Part shown: positions 1 to 9,907 of the stretch, in pieces | Numbering within the stretch: position 1 is the first letter of the stretch | How the letters are laid out: each line of letters begins with the position of its first letter | NCBI RefSeq assembly: GCF_002157145.1 | Contig: NZ_CP021361.1 | Coordinates: 682,001 to 746,000 of the forward strand | DNA: 64,000 bases | From: Acidovorax carolinensis | GTDB taxonomy: Bacteria; Pseudomonadota; Gammaproteobacteria; Burkholderiales; Burkholderiaceae_C | Direction: 5' to 3' | The notes under the pieces: generated by a model | The model's database searches: none | What the model was told of the DNA's origin: nothing | The model's input: only the letters and a program-made list of their open reading frames with translations | Program-made: the position numbers and the translations under genes

Positions 1-541
1 TTTGCACCGATGGCTTGCCCAGGTAGTGGTCGATGCGAAACACCTGGTCTTCCTGCAGCACATGGCGCAGGGCTGCGTTGATGGCGCGGTTCGAGGGCAG
101 GTCATGCCCCAGCGGCTTTTCAAGCACCACGCGGGTGGCGGGGCCGTTCAGGCCCACGGCGGCGATCTGCTCGCAGACGGTCGTGAAAAGGCTGGGCGCC
201 GTGGCGACATACATCACCAGCGAATCGGCATTGCGGGCCTTGACCATGTCGGCCAGCCGCGCATAGTCTTGCGGTTGCGACAGGTCCATGCGCAGGTGGT
301 GCAGCAATGCAGCAAAGCGCGAAAACTCCTGGGGTGTCGGGCGCTTGGCCAGTTCCACGTTGTCAAAGCGCGACTGGATCCGGCTGCGGTATTGTTCGTC
401 GGTCAGATCATCCCGCGCCACGCTGATAATGCGGCCACCTTCGGGCAACGTGCCGTGGCGAAAGGCCTGGAACAGGGCGGGCAAAAGCTTGCGCCAGGCA
501 AGGTCACCCGTGCCGCCGAACAGGACGAGGTCAAAACTCAT
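1..541 (-). CDS. zwf: Glucose-6-phosphate 1-dehydrogenase, N-terminal part (cut by window edge)
   Basis: Oxidises glucose-6-phosphate to 6-phosphogluconolactone with NAD(P)+, the first step into the Entner-Doudoroff route. The reading frame is open from an ATG at 541 (protein starts MSFDLVLFGGTGDLA) to the left edge, about 180 codons. The Rossmann motif GGTGDLA lies at residues 9-15 and the substrate-binding signature RIDHYLGK near residue 170, followed by PSVQ where many homologues have ETVQ. The missing part is the catalytic C-terminal beta+alpha domain. It is divergent from pgi across a 170-bp region holding two HexR-like operators. Identity is secure; the cut is only the window boundary. 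Confidence 0.95.
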   Translation of the reverse strand, partial: MSFDLVLFGGTGDLAWRKLLPALFQAFRHGTLPEGGRIISVARDDLTDEQYRSRIQSRFDNVELAKRPTPQEFSRFAALLHHLRMDLSQPQDYARLADMVKARNADSLVMYVATAPSLFTTVCEQIAAVGLNGPATRVVLEKPLGHDLPSNRAINAALRHVLQEDQVFRIDHYLGKPSVQ

Positions 542-585
542 GGGGTCTCCGTGGATGGGGATCGATGCTGCGCTGGGTCGGTAAT

Positions 586-600
586 TGTAATCTCGTTACA
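586..600. promoter_or_regulatory. HexR-like operator 1 (zwf/pgi)
   Basis: TGTAATCTCGTTACA is a perfect TGTAA-N5-TTACA inverted repeat, 45 bp upstream of the zwf start. The known HexR consensus in proteobacteria is TGTAAT-N3-ATTACA, with the same half sites and spacing. The same pattern recurs at 671-685 and before edd, which supports a shared regulator of hexose catabolism. The regulator gene itself is not in the window. Confidence 0.75.
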
Positions 601-670
601 TTAGCTCATGAATAACGCATTGTTGCTGGTGCATTTTTCTCCTGGTCAAACCGCTAATTGCTGAGTTATT

Positions 671-685
671 GGTAATTTAGTTACT
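671..685. promoter_or_regulatory. HexR-like operator 2 (pgi side)
   Basis: GGTAATTTAGTTACT keeps the GTAA-N5-TTAC core with the same 5-bp spacer as the site at 586-600 but loses the outer T/A pair. It lies 26 bp before the pgi start, a position suited to blocking pgi transcription. It is a weaker match than site 1. Confidence 0.6.
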
Positions 686-711
686 ATTCTGCTTCTTCAC
701 GCGCCATCGAC

Positions 712-2274
712 ATGTCCATGTTTCTTCGTTGCGATCAGACGCCCCAGTGGCCTGGCCTGAAGGCCCGTTTCTCCCATGAAGGCAAGCGTTTTGATCTGCG
801 GCAGGCATTTGCCGATGATGCGCAGCGCTTTGCGCATTTCAGCCAGGCGGCTCCTCACCTTTTTGCCGATCTCTCCAAAAACCTGTGGGACCGGCCCACC
901 GAGGCGTTGCTGCTGGACATGGCGCGCTCGTGCGGCCTGGAGCAGCGCCGCGACGCCATGCTGCACGGCGAGCCCATCAACACCACCGAAGGCCGCGCCG
1001 TTTTGCACACCTTGCTGCGCCGGCCGGCGGGGCAGGTGTTGCCGGGCGACCTGCCAGGCATTGCGCCAGCCCTTGCCGAGGTGCACACCACGCTGGACGC
1101 CATGCTGGCTTTTGCCGACCGCATGCGCGCCGACGATGGCATCACCGATGTGGTGAACATCGGCATTGGCGGGTCTGACCTGGGGCCGCACATGGCCGTA
1201 CTGGCACTGGATGCCTGCCGTGCGCCAGGCAAGCGCTTTCACTTCGTCTCGAATGCCGATGGGCATGAGCTGGCGGGCGTGCTGCGGCTGCTGCGGCCGC
1301 AAAGCACCTTGTTTCTGGTGGCGTCCAAGACGTTCACCACCGCGGAAACCATGACCAATGCGCGCTCGTGTCTGGCGTGGTTTGCCGAGCAGGGGGGGGC
1401 GGATGTGGCACGCCATTTCGTGGCGCTCACGGCCCAGCCGGACGCCGCAAAGGCCCTGGGTATCACCAGGTCGTTTGGTTTCTGGGACTGGGTGGGCGGG
1501 CGCTACTCGCTGTGGTCGTCCATTGGCCTGGCGCTGGCCATCTCGATTGGCGCAGCCGGTTTTCGCGGACTGCTGGCGGGCGGGCATGCCATGGACGAGT
1601 ACTTTCGCACGGCGCCGCTGGCGGCGAACCTGCCCGTGCGTCTGGGCCTGCTCGATGTCTGGTACCGCAATTTCCATGGTTTCACGAGCCGCTGTGTGGC
1701 GCCGTACCACGCCGGCTTGCGACGCTGGTCGGCCTATCTGCAGCAGCTGGAAATGGAAAGCAATGGCAAGCGCGTGGACGCGAGCGGCGAGGCCCTGGCC
1801 TATGCCACGTCGCCCGTGCTGTGGGGCGAGCCGGGAACCAACGGGCAGCATGCTTTTTTCCAGATGCTGCACCAGGGCTCGGATGTGTTGCCGCTCGAAA
1901 TCGTGGCTGTGCGCAAACCTGCCCATTCACTTGCCGGCCACCATGACCAGGTACTCGCCAACGCCCTGGCGCAGGCGCAGGCTCTGATGGTGGGCAAGGC
2001 CTCCGATGACGGGCATCGGCATTTCCCGGGCAACCGGCCCAGCACCTTTTTGCTGCTGGAGTCCCTCACGCCCGAGTCGCTGGGGGCGCTCATTGCCTTG
2101 CAGGAGCATCGGGTGTTTGTCAGCGGCGCCCTGTGGGGCATCAACAGTTTCGACCAGTGGGGCGTGGAGCTGGGCAAGGTGCTGGCGCGCGACCTGCAGC
2201 AGCGGCTGGCCAGCGGCGATGCGTTGGGGCTGGATGCCTCCACGGCAGGCTTGCTGCATCGCCTGCGCGGTTGA
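712..2274 (+). CDS. pgi: Glucose-6-phosphate isomerase
   Basis: Interconverts glucose-6-phosphate and fructose-6-phosphate in the cytosol. The 520-aa product has the phosphate-binding motif IGIGGSDLGP near residue 150, both PGI family signatures (DWVGGRYSLWSSIG and INSFDQWGVELGKVLA), and the active-site segment EMESNGKRV. It is slightly shorter than the E. coli enzyme (549 aa), as is common for beta-proteobacterial forms. An in-frame ATG at 718 is an alternative start. It is divergently placed from zwf with shared HexR-like sites, so both enzymes acting on glucose-6-phosphate may be controlled together. Confidence 0.96.
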   Translation: MSMFLRCDQTPQWPGLKARFSHEGKRFDLRQAFADDAQRFAHFSQAAPHLFADLSKNLWDRPTEALLLDMARSCGLEQRRDAMLHGEPINTTEGRAVLHTLLRRPAGQVLPGDLPGIAPALAEVHTTLDAMLAFADRMRADDGITDVVNIGIGGSDLGPHMAVLALDACRAPGKRFHFVSNADGHELAGVLRLLRPQSTLFLVASKTFTTAETMTNARSCLAWFAEQGGADVARHFVALTAQPDAAKALGITRSFGFWDWVGGRYSLWSSIGLALAISIGAAGFRGLLAGGHAMDEYFRTAPLAANLPVRLGLLDVWYRNFHGFTSRCVAPYHAGLRRWSAYLQQLEMESNGKRVDASGEALAYATSPVLWGEPGTNGQHAFFQMLHQGSDVLPLEIVAVRKPAHSLAGHHDQVLANALAQAQALMVGKASDDGHRHFPGNRPSTFLLLESLTPESLGALIALQEHRVFVSGALWGINSFDQWGVELGKVLARDLQQRLASGDALGLDASTAGLLHRLRG

Positions 2275-2285
2275 AGCCCATCGAC

Positions 2286-2306
2286 TTTCAGCCGGGCTGA
2301 AAAAAG
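2286..2306. terminator. Hairpin between convergent pgi and lactonase genes
   Basis: TTTCAGCC-G-GGCTGAAA forms a perfect 8-bp stem followed by an A-rich stretch, so on the minus strand it is preceded by T-rich sequence. It overlaps the stop codon of the lactonase gene and lies 12 bp after the pgi stop. A convergent terminator is likely, though the one-base loop means the real fold must open a few pairs. Confidence 0.45.
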
Positions 2307-3196
2307 TTCACGGGCAGACCCGGAATGTCAACCCTCATGCGCAGCAGGCTGCCCGCAGGAATGGCGGCCTCGCATTCGGTGGCCGGCCGCCCGGCACGCG
2401 CCGAGGTGATGTAGAGCGTGCGCAGGTCATCGCCACCAAAACACACCATGGTGGGGCATTGCACTGGCGTGGCGATGCGTCGCAGCACATCACCCGCAGG
2501 CGACAGCTGAAGAATGCTGGCCCCTTCATACATGGCCACCCAGTAATTGCCGTCCACATCCACGCTGGCGCCGTCAGGGCGGCCTCCGTAGGCTTCGCCC
2601 GCAGCCTTGGGTGCGAAGCGCACCCAGGGCTGTCGGTCGCTGATGCGGCCCGTGGTGGCGTCGAACGCAAAGCGGTCAATGCGGTGTTCGGGGGTGTTGG
2701 ACCAATACATCCAGTGGTTGTCGGGACTGAAAGCGAGGCCATTGGCGGTGAAGTTGTCGCCCGCCATGCGGGCGACGGTGCAGTGGCCCGCGGTGCAGTG
2801 CAGGCGCCACAGCGCAGCAGCGGGTTGCGTGCGCGGGCTGATCATGGAGCCGGCCCAGAGCCGGCCGGCGGTGTCGCATTTGCCATCGTTCAGGCGCAGC
2901 AGCCGGGTGTCGTGCGCGTCGGCCGGCAGGGTCGCCAGGCACGCCAATGCGCCGGTCATGCAGTCCAGGTGGTAAAACCCGTCGCGTAATCCGATTACTA
3001 TTTTTCCATCGGCCGATGGAGCGCAGCACCCGGGCTCTGACGGCATTTTCCAGTGCCAGCGGTGGCCGGTGTCGGGCTCCCATGCGTTCACTGCAAAGCC
3101 TGCGATGTCGCACCAATAAAGTCGCTTCTCCTGCGGGTGCCAGAATGGTGATTCGCCCAGTTCCGAGGGCGGCAAAGGAAGGGCTTGCAAGGGCAT
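2288..3196 (-). CDS. SMP-30/gluconolactonase family protein
   Basis: A six-bladed beta-propeller lactonase of about 302 aa, expected to hydrolyse a sugar lactone to its aldonic acid. Metal-ligand positions of the family are visible: Glu in LGESPFWHP (about residue 15), Asn in RLNDGKCD and ANGLAFSPDN, and Asp in RPDGASVDVDG. I chose ATG 3196 (MPLQALPLPPSELGES) because an upstream in-frame start at 3262 would run into edd and through the operator. It is divergent from edd and shares its HexR-like site, so it may supply the lactonase step between Zwf and Edd; no pgl gene is seen in the window. True substrate (gluconolactone or the 6-phosphate) cannot be told from sequence. Confidence 0.88.
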   Translation of the reverse strand: MPLQALPLPPSELGESPFWHPQEKRLYWCDIAGFAVNAWEPDTGHRWHWKMPSEPGCCAPSADGKIVIGLRDGFYHLDCMTGALACLATLPADAHDTRLLRLNDGKCDTAGRLWAGSMISPRTQPAAALWRLHCTAGHCTVARMAGDNFTANGLAFSPDNHWMYWSNTPEHRIDRFAFDATTGRISDRQPWVRFAPKAAGEAYGGRPDGASVDVDGNYWVAMYEGASILQLSPAGDVLRRIATPVQCPTMVCFGGDDLRTLYITSARAGRPATECEAAIPAGSLLRMRVDIPGLPVNFFQPG

Positions 3197-3211
3197 TGCT
3201 TGATTGGAATG

Positions 3212-3226
3212 TGTTATCAAATTACA
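3212..3226. promoter_or_regulatory. HexR-like operator 3 (lactonase/edd)
   Basis: TGTTATCAAATTACA matches TGTAA-N5-TTACA at nine of ten half-site positions. It is 16 bp before the lactonase start and 19 bp before the edd start, so one site can control both divergent units. Confidence 0.7.
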
Positions 3227-3244
3227 TTCTAGGGCGATACCCGG

Positions 3245-5026
<1,782 letters not shown>

Positions 5027-5029
5027 AGG

Positions 5030-5160
5030 CTGCCCCCCTGAGCCGCTTCGCGTCATCCCCCCAGGGGGACGCCACCGGTGGCCTGGCAAAGCCAGTTCCA
5101 CGGTGGCCCTCGCTTTGCGTCGTGACAGTTTCAGCCGCCGCGCGCGGCACCCAATACCCA
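5030..5160. repeat. Dispersed intergenic repeat between edd and eda
   Basis: The stretch begins TGCCCCCCTGAGCCGCTTCG and contains the palindromic core TCCCCCCAGGGGGACGCC. A closely similar sequence in inverted orientation is found at 28603-28658, next to the gspF-like gene. It fills the gap inside the edd-eda operon. It resembles REP-type intergenic elements; no transposase is linked to it. Confidence 0.6.
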
Positions 5161-5174
5161 GGAGCGCCACACCG

Positions 5175-5804
5175 ATGAACCCGCTTGATATTGCCAGCCA
5201 TGGCCCCGTCATTCCGGTGATCGTGATGGACCGCGTGGCCGACGCGCTGCCCCTGGCCGAGGCGCTGCTGGCCGGTGGCGTGAAGGTGCTGGAGGTCACG
5301 CTGCGCACCCCTGCAGGCCTGCCTGCCATTGAGGCCATTGCCCGCCATCTGCCCGAGGCCGTGGTGGGCGTGGGCACGGTGCTCAACGCGGACGATGCCC
5401 GCCGCGCCAGCGAGGCCGGTGCCCGTTTTGCCGTAAGCCCGGGCTATACATCCGAAGTAGGCCGTGCCTGCCAGGAGCTGCACCTGCCGCTGCTGCCGGG
5501 CGTGGCCACGGCGAGCGAGATCATGGCGGCGCTGGCCGACGGGTTCGCGTTCCTCAAGCTGTTTCCGGCGGAGGCAGTGGGGGGCATTCCGTTGCTCAAA
5601 GCCTGGGCCAGCCCGTTTGGCCAGGTGAGCTTCTGCCCCACGGGCGGCATCACGCACGCCACGGCGCCCCACTACCTGGCGCTGCCCAACGTGCGCTGCG
5701 TGGGTGGCTCGTGGTTGACGCCGCCGGATGCGGTGCGCATGGGCGACTGGGCCCGCATCACGCAGCTGGCGCGTGCTGCGCAGGGCCTGCGTGCAGCCTC
5801 CTGA
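5175..5804 (+). CDS. eda: KDPG aldolase (2-dehydro-3-deoxy-6-phosphogluconate aldolase)
   Basis: Cleaves KDPG to pyruvate and glyceraldehyde-3-phosphate, closing the Entner-Doudoroff pathway begun by Zwf and Edd. The 209-aa product has the class I aldolase features of the family: the general-base Glu in LEVTLRTPAG (about residue 43), the phosphate/active-site loop VGVGTVLN, the Schiff-base Lys in FLKLFPAE (about residue 130) and the phosphate-binding FCPTGGI. The start at 5175 (MNPLDIASHGPVIPVI) is chosen because upstream sequence in the same frame is the intergenic repeat. Confidence 0.95.
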   Translation: MNPLDIASHGPVIPVIVMDRVADALPLAEALLAGGVKVLEVTLRTPAGLPAIEAIARHLPEAVVGVGTVLNADDARRASEAGARFAVSPGYTSEVGRACQELHLPLLPGVATASEIMAALADGFAFLKLFPAEAVGGIPLLKAWASPFGQVSFCPTGGITHATAPHYLALPNVRCVGGSWLTPPDAVRMGDWARITQLARAAQGLRAAS

Positions 5805-5848
5805 TTTCTTGGGCAGCGCTGCAGTGCACCCTGGCTTCAGTGACGGCG

Positions 5849-7203
5849 CTACCAGCGTACCGTGACGCGTAAGCCGCCCAGCCCCGGACTGCGGTCGGTG
5901 TTGACCTGCAAATGGTGCAGACGCGCAATGCGCTGAATGATGGACCAGCCCAGGCCGCTGCCGCTCTGGCCCGTGCCTAGCACCCGAAAAAACCGCTCCC
6001 CCAAGCGTGCCTGTTCCTCAGGTGTCAGGCCAGGGCCACTGTCTTCCACGCTCAGCTGCGCATGGTCATCGACGTGTCCGGTAATCTGCAGTTGCACCTC
6101 GGCACCCTCCGGGCTGTAGCGCAAGGCGTTGTCCAGTAGGTTGCGCAGCAGCACACGCGCCAGGGGCTCAGGCAGCGGGATGTGCACGCCGGGCGCCAGG
6201 GGCTCGCGCAGCACGATGCGCTGCTGGCGACGCTCTGCCGTTGCCTGCAGATCGGCAGCCACCTGGCCAGCCACCTCGGCCAGCGGCGTGCTGCTGCCGC
6301 TGTCGTGGGTGGGTTCGGCATCAAGCCGGGCCAGTTGCAGCAGTTGTTCTACCAGCCTGGTGGCGCGGTCGCAGCCTTGTACTGTGGCTTGCAGCGCCGT
6401 GGCGCGCTCTTGCGTGTCGGTGGCGCCCTGCGCCACCTGGGCCTGCATGCGGATGCCGGCAATGGGGGTGCGCAGCTCATGTGCCGCATCGGCGGTGAAC
6501 TGCTGCTCGGTGGCCAGCAGCCGGGCCATGCGCTCGAACAGGTCATTCAGGGCCGTGACCAGCGGAAGCACCTCCGGCGGCACACCTTCAGGGGATAGCG
6601 GCGCCAGCGACTGCGGCTGGCGCGCGGCCACGGCGTGCCCCAATCGACCCAGGGGCTGCACCGACCCGCGCACCGCCCACCAGATGCCCAGCGCCAGCAG
6701 CGGCAGCGCCCACGCCATGGGCTTGAGGATGCTGATCAGGCTGGCCAGCACGATCTCGCGGCGCACCGACTGCAGCTCGCCCACCACAATGCGCACATCG
6801 CGCTCACGCCCTGCGTGACGAAAACGCGCCACGACTTGTCGTCCACCTGGCTGTCAGCAAAACCCCGCTTGCGCCGCTGCGACAGCGGCTCCTGTGGCGC
6901 GCTGGCCGAGCGGGCCAGCAACTGGTCTTCGTGCCATAGCTGGAACACCACGCGCGGCTGGTGCTTATCCAGCTCGGGGGCTTCGTTCAGGCGGCTTTCG
7001 TCCAGCTCATCGAGCGGTTGCAGGCGCAGCAGGGCGGCGGTCTGCGCCAGGTGGGCATCGAGCAGGTCGCTGACTTCTTCGTCGGTTTCGTGCCAGGCCA
7101 GCGCTGCGGCAATGCCCCAAGCCACCAGCACCAGCGTCAGCACCGTGGTCAGCAGTCGGGTCTGCAGCGACCGTGGCGTGCGGTGGGCGTTGGCGCTGTT
7201 CAT
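5849..7203 (-). CDS. QseC-like sensor histidine kinase (reading frame broken once)
   Basis: Membrane sensor kinase of a two-component system. Starting at ATG 7203 the N-terminal part has a membrane segment (TRLLTTVLTLVLVAWGIAAAL) and a periplasmic domain ending WRVFVTQG; the frame then breaks and continues as RERDVRIVVGELQSVRREIVLASL, a second membrane segment, a HAMP-like region, the H-box AAHELRTPIAG, the N-box NLLDNALRYSPEG, and the G boxes EDSGPGL and GSGLGWSI. One G added to the run at 6809-6811 (minus strand GGG) joins both parts into about 451 aa. The start ATG overlaps the response-regulator stop (ATGA), so the two are translationally coupled. The break is probably a sequencing error. 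Confidence 0.88.
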
Positions 7204-7864
7204 GCCGACTCCCGTGCGATGCGGTAGCCCACGCCGCGCACGGTCTCGATCAGGGCCGCCCCAGCTTGCGCCGCAGGTGGTAGATGTGCACTTCAACGGC
7301 GTTGCTGTTGATCTCGCTGCCCCACTGGTACAGGCGCTGCTCCAGCTGCTCGCGGCTGAGCACGCGCCCGGCGTTGAGCAGCAAGGCGTGCAGCAGGTCG
7401 TATTCGCGGTTGGACAGCTCCACTGGCTGGCCGTCCGCCAGCACTTGGTGGGCGGCAGGGTCCAGCACCACGTTGCCAGCGGCTAGCCGGGTTTCACTCT
7501 GGCCGTGGGCGCGCCGCACCAGTGCGCGCAGGCGGGCGGCCAGCTCGTGCAGATCAATGGGTTTGATCAGATAGTCGTCCGCGCCCGCGTCCAGCCCGGC
7601 AATGCGGGCGGGCACGGCGTCGCGGGCCGTGAGCACGAGCACGGGCGTGGTGTTGCGCCGCGCGCGCACCTCGCGCAGCACTTCCATCCCGTCCTGCCGT
7701 GGCAGGCCCAGGTCCAGCACGGCGGCCTGGTAGGCGCCGGTGGCCAGCTCGCGCTCTGCGGCCACGCCGTCGCGCACCCAGTCCACCTGGAAGCCGTTTT
7801 GCGCCAGGCCGGCGCGGATGCCCGAGCCCAGCAATTCGTCGTCTTCGGCCAGCAGGATGCGCAT
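7200..7864 (-). CDS. QseB-like response regulator (frame broken near the C-terminus)
   Basis: OmpR-family DNA-binding response regulator. The receiver domain has the acidic pair EDD (7-9), the phospho-acceptor Asp in VLDLGLP (about 51), Thr/Ala in LTARD and Lys in LIKPID; a winged-helix domain follows with YHLRRKLG. As read, the protein stops after KLGRP. Adding one C to the run at 7259-7262 restores AALIETVRGVGYRIARESA and a stop that overlaps the kinase start (ATGA), giving 221 aa, the family's usual size. It is upstream of the kinase and next to a cytochrome operon in the same direction, which may be its target. Confidence 0.9.
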
Positions 7865-7880
7865 GAAGGGGCTCTTTCAA

Positions 7881-8666
7881 TCAGTCGTCATGATCACGGT
7901 GATTCTCGCTCCCGAGCGTGGCATTGGCGGCGGGCAGCTGGGGCGCCTGGTTCCACTGCCAGGCCCAGAAGGCGAGCACGCAAGCCAGCACAGCCGCGGC
8001 GAGCCAGCCATGGTTGCTTTTTGCCAGGTCGGGCCCGGGGCCTTGCACGCGGCCCGTCAGCATGGGCAGGGCCTGGTTCTTGCGGCGCAGCACGCTCAAG
8101 AGGGCGATCAGGCCAATGTGCGCCAGCACCACAAACAGCAGGGTGTTGCCAAAGAATTCATGCACTTCCTCCAGCCATTCGCCACCCCATTCGTCCCACA
8201 CGGCATAGCCGCTGAGGGTGAGCGGCACCACCAGCGCCAGGATCAGCGCCACGGCCAGTGCCATCAGGAGGTTTTGCCCCGGCCTCCAGGTGGCCTGAAG
8301 TGCGCTGGGCGAGCGCACGGCAGCAAGGGACTTCAGCCACGCCGGAGCGCCCTGCAGCTTGCGCCACAGCACCGAAAGGCGGGCCTGGCGCGGCCCGAAC
8401 AGGCCCCACAGCAGGCGTGCAACCACCAGCCCGGCCAGCGTGTAGCCCAGCGTGACATGCACCAGCCGCCAGCGCTCGCCGTCGGCCGTGATGTAGGCCA
8501 CCGTGAAGCTCAGCGCCATCAGCCAGTGCAGCATGCGCGTGGTGGCGTCGACCACGCGGCGGGTAGCTGGCCGGGGCACTTGCGATTGCGTCTGCGTTTG
8601 CGCCGAGGAGGGCGCGGCAGCGGCAGCGGAAGAAGTCGAGGCGGTAGGAAGGGTGTCAGAAGTCAT
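7881..8666 (-). CDS. Cytochrome b561 family membrane protein
   Basis: An integral membrane di-heme b-type cytochrome, about 261 aa. After an N-terminal Ala/Ser/Thr/Gln-rich cytoplasmic stretch it has the cyt b561 pattern: TTRMLHWLMALSF with a helix-1 His, a second helix with VHVTLGYTLAGLVVARLLWG, a third helix, and EEVHEFFGNTLLFVVLAHIGLIAL with two more His. It probably passes electrons between quinol and the two c-type cytochromes encoded upstream. A GTG start at 8678 overlapping the previous stop (GTGA) is possible; ATG 8666 is 9 bp after that stop. Confidence 0.88.
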   Translation of the reverse strand: MTSDTLPTASTSSAAAAAPSSAQTQTQSQVPRPATRRVVDATTRMLHWLMALSFTVAYITADGERWRLVHVTLGYTLAGLVVARLLWGLFGPRQARLSVLWRKLQGAPAWLKSLAAVRSPSALQATWRPGQNLLMALAVALILALVVPLTLSGYAVWDEWGGEWLEEVHEFFGNTLLFVVLAHIGLIALLSVLRRKNQALPMLTGRVQGPGPDLAKSNHGWLAAAVLACVLAFWAWQWNQAPQLPAANATLGSENHRDHDD

Positions 8667-8674
8667 GGTGGTTC

Positions 8675-9181
8675 TCACTTCGGAATGCGGACGCGGTCGT
8701 CGTCAAAGTCGCCCTGGTCGGCGCGGGTGTGGCAGGCGATGCAGTTGGCCCGGCTGCCCACGGCGGCGCGCTTCCAGACGGCGGGTTCCACCTCGCGGTG
8801 CTTGCGTTCGAACCAGGCGGATTGGGTGATGCGGTCTTGCGGCGGCGCCTCGCGCACGCGCTTGTAGGTGCCCGCATGGGCTTCGAGCCAGGTGCTGATC
8901 TGGCGCACCATCGCCGGGTCGAGCGAGGCGTCGGTGCCGTAATGCTGGTCCAGCCCTTTCATCATGCGGCTCCACGAACTGGCGGGCAGCATGCCGGGCG
9001 GGTAGGCCATGTGGCAGGCGGCGCACTCCTGCTTGTAGGCCGGCAGCATGGCGCTGGCGGGCATCTCGCGGCTGTCGGCCCAGGCGGCGGGCAGTGCGCA
9101 GGCCAGCGCCAGCAAGGCGGCCGACCGGCGAACGTTGCGCACAAACGGGGTGCGGGCCATGGTGGTTGCGATGGGGTTCAT
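8675..9181 (-). CDS. Diheme cytochrome c (DHC-like)
   Basis: A 168-aa periplasmic cytochrome with a signal peptide (SAALLALACALPAAWA) and two heme-attachment motifs, CAACH near residue 54 and CIACH near residue 150. The spacing, the small size and the neighbours (DUF1924 cytochrome and b561) match the diheme cytochrome c known as partner of sphaeroides heme protein. Its ATG overlaps the stop of the preceding gene (ATGA). Presumed electron carrier between the b-type membrane protein and the SHP-like protein. Confidence 0.87.
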   Translation of the reverse strand: MNPIATTMARTPFVRNVRRSAALLALACALPAAWADSREMPASAMLPAYKQECAACHMAYPPGMLPASSWSRMMKGLDQHYGTDASLDPAMVRQISTWLEAHAGTYKRVREAPPQDRITQSAWFERKHREVEPAVWKRAAVGSRANCIACHTRADQGDFDDDRVRIPK

Positions 9182-9627
9182 GGTTTGTCCTTGGGAGCCT
9201 GGGGCGGGTTTTTGGCATCGAACTGCAGCAGCCAGGCCAGCACGTCGGCCTTTTCGACGGCCGTGCATTCGCGGCTCAACACGTCGTTGCAATTGCGGCG
9301 AAACCATTTGTCCACCTTGGCGGTATCGGTAAAGCGCTCGGGGTTGAACGCGGGCGCCAGCGCGGTGATGGTCTTGCCTGTGCTGGCGTGGCGTGTGGAG
9401 GTGGTGGGTGGATTGCCATGGCACGAGGCGCACGACCATTCGCCGCCATGGCGGCTGGTGAAAAACACGCGGCCGCGCTCGGCGCTGACGGGCTTGCCGG
9501 AGGCGTCGCTCCAGCGCTGCATCTGCGAGGCGGCAGTGGTGTCGCCAGCGTGGGCCGGCGCCAGGGCAAAGACCAGCGCCAGCAGCGCGGTCACGCGGAC
9601 GAGAGAGGTGGTGTGTGGGGTGTGCAT
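9178..9627 (-). CDS. DUF1924 / SHP-like monoheme cytochrome c
   Basis: First gene of the cytochrome operon. The product (149 aa from ATG 9627) has a signal peptide ending AHAG, one heme motif CASCH with downstream Lys/Ser-rich segment, and the DUF1924 hallmark FRRNCNDVLSRECT with two further Cys. SHP proteins are high-spin cytochromes that bind oxygen and small ligands; function in this organism is inferred from family only. The operon order SHP, DHC, cytochrome b, then a QseBC-like pair recurs in other proteobacteria. Confidence 0.85.
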   Translation of the reverse strand: MHTPHTTSLVRVTALLALVFALAPAHAGDTTAASQMQRWSDASGKPVSAERGRVFFTSRHGGEWSCASCHGNPPTTSTRHASTGKTITALAPAFNPERFTDTAKVDKWFRRNCNDVLSRECTAVEKADVLAWLLQFDAKNPPQAPKDKP

Positions 9628-9729
9628 GCCGCCATGGTGCAAGGCGGGCATGAAGAATGGCTTAAGACGCGCGGTGGCGGGGTACGCATGCGTCCAGCGA
9701 AGAATCTTGTTGAAAACGGCCGCAACCGC

Positions 9730-9765
9730 TTATCCATCAAGCGCTAATAGCTATTAAAAAAGAAG
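9730..9765. repeat. Paired-palindrome repeat, copy near 9.7 kb
   Basis: Contains AAGCGCTAATAGCTATTAAA, the junction of the AAGCGCT and GCTATT modules of the repeat family described under 17753-17800. It lies between the divergent cytochrome operon and the DUF805 gene. Confidence 0.55.
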
Positions 9766-9907
9766 CATTCTGGCGCGGGGGGCATGGATTGCGGCAGGGC
9801 GCGGGCGACTGGCCTCCTCGCGCGCGCCTGTCGCATGGCTCCCCTATCATGTGCTGGGGCATTCGCTCCAGTTCGCCAACATTCAACCGAGAGAGAGGGA
9901 CGTCATC

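Noticed and set aside
697..1926. Long minus-strand ORF opposite pgi
   Set aside because: High-GC shadow of pgi; the protein has no family features and shows the typical Arg/Ala-rich composition of a reverse frame.
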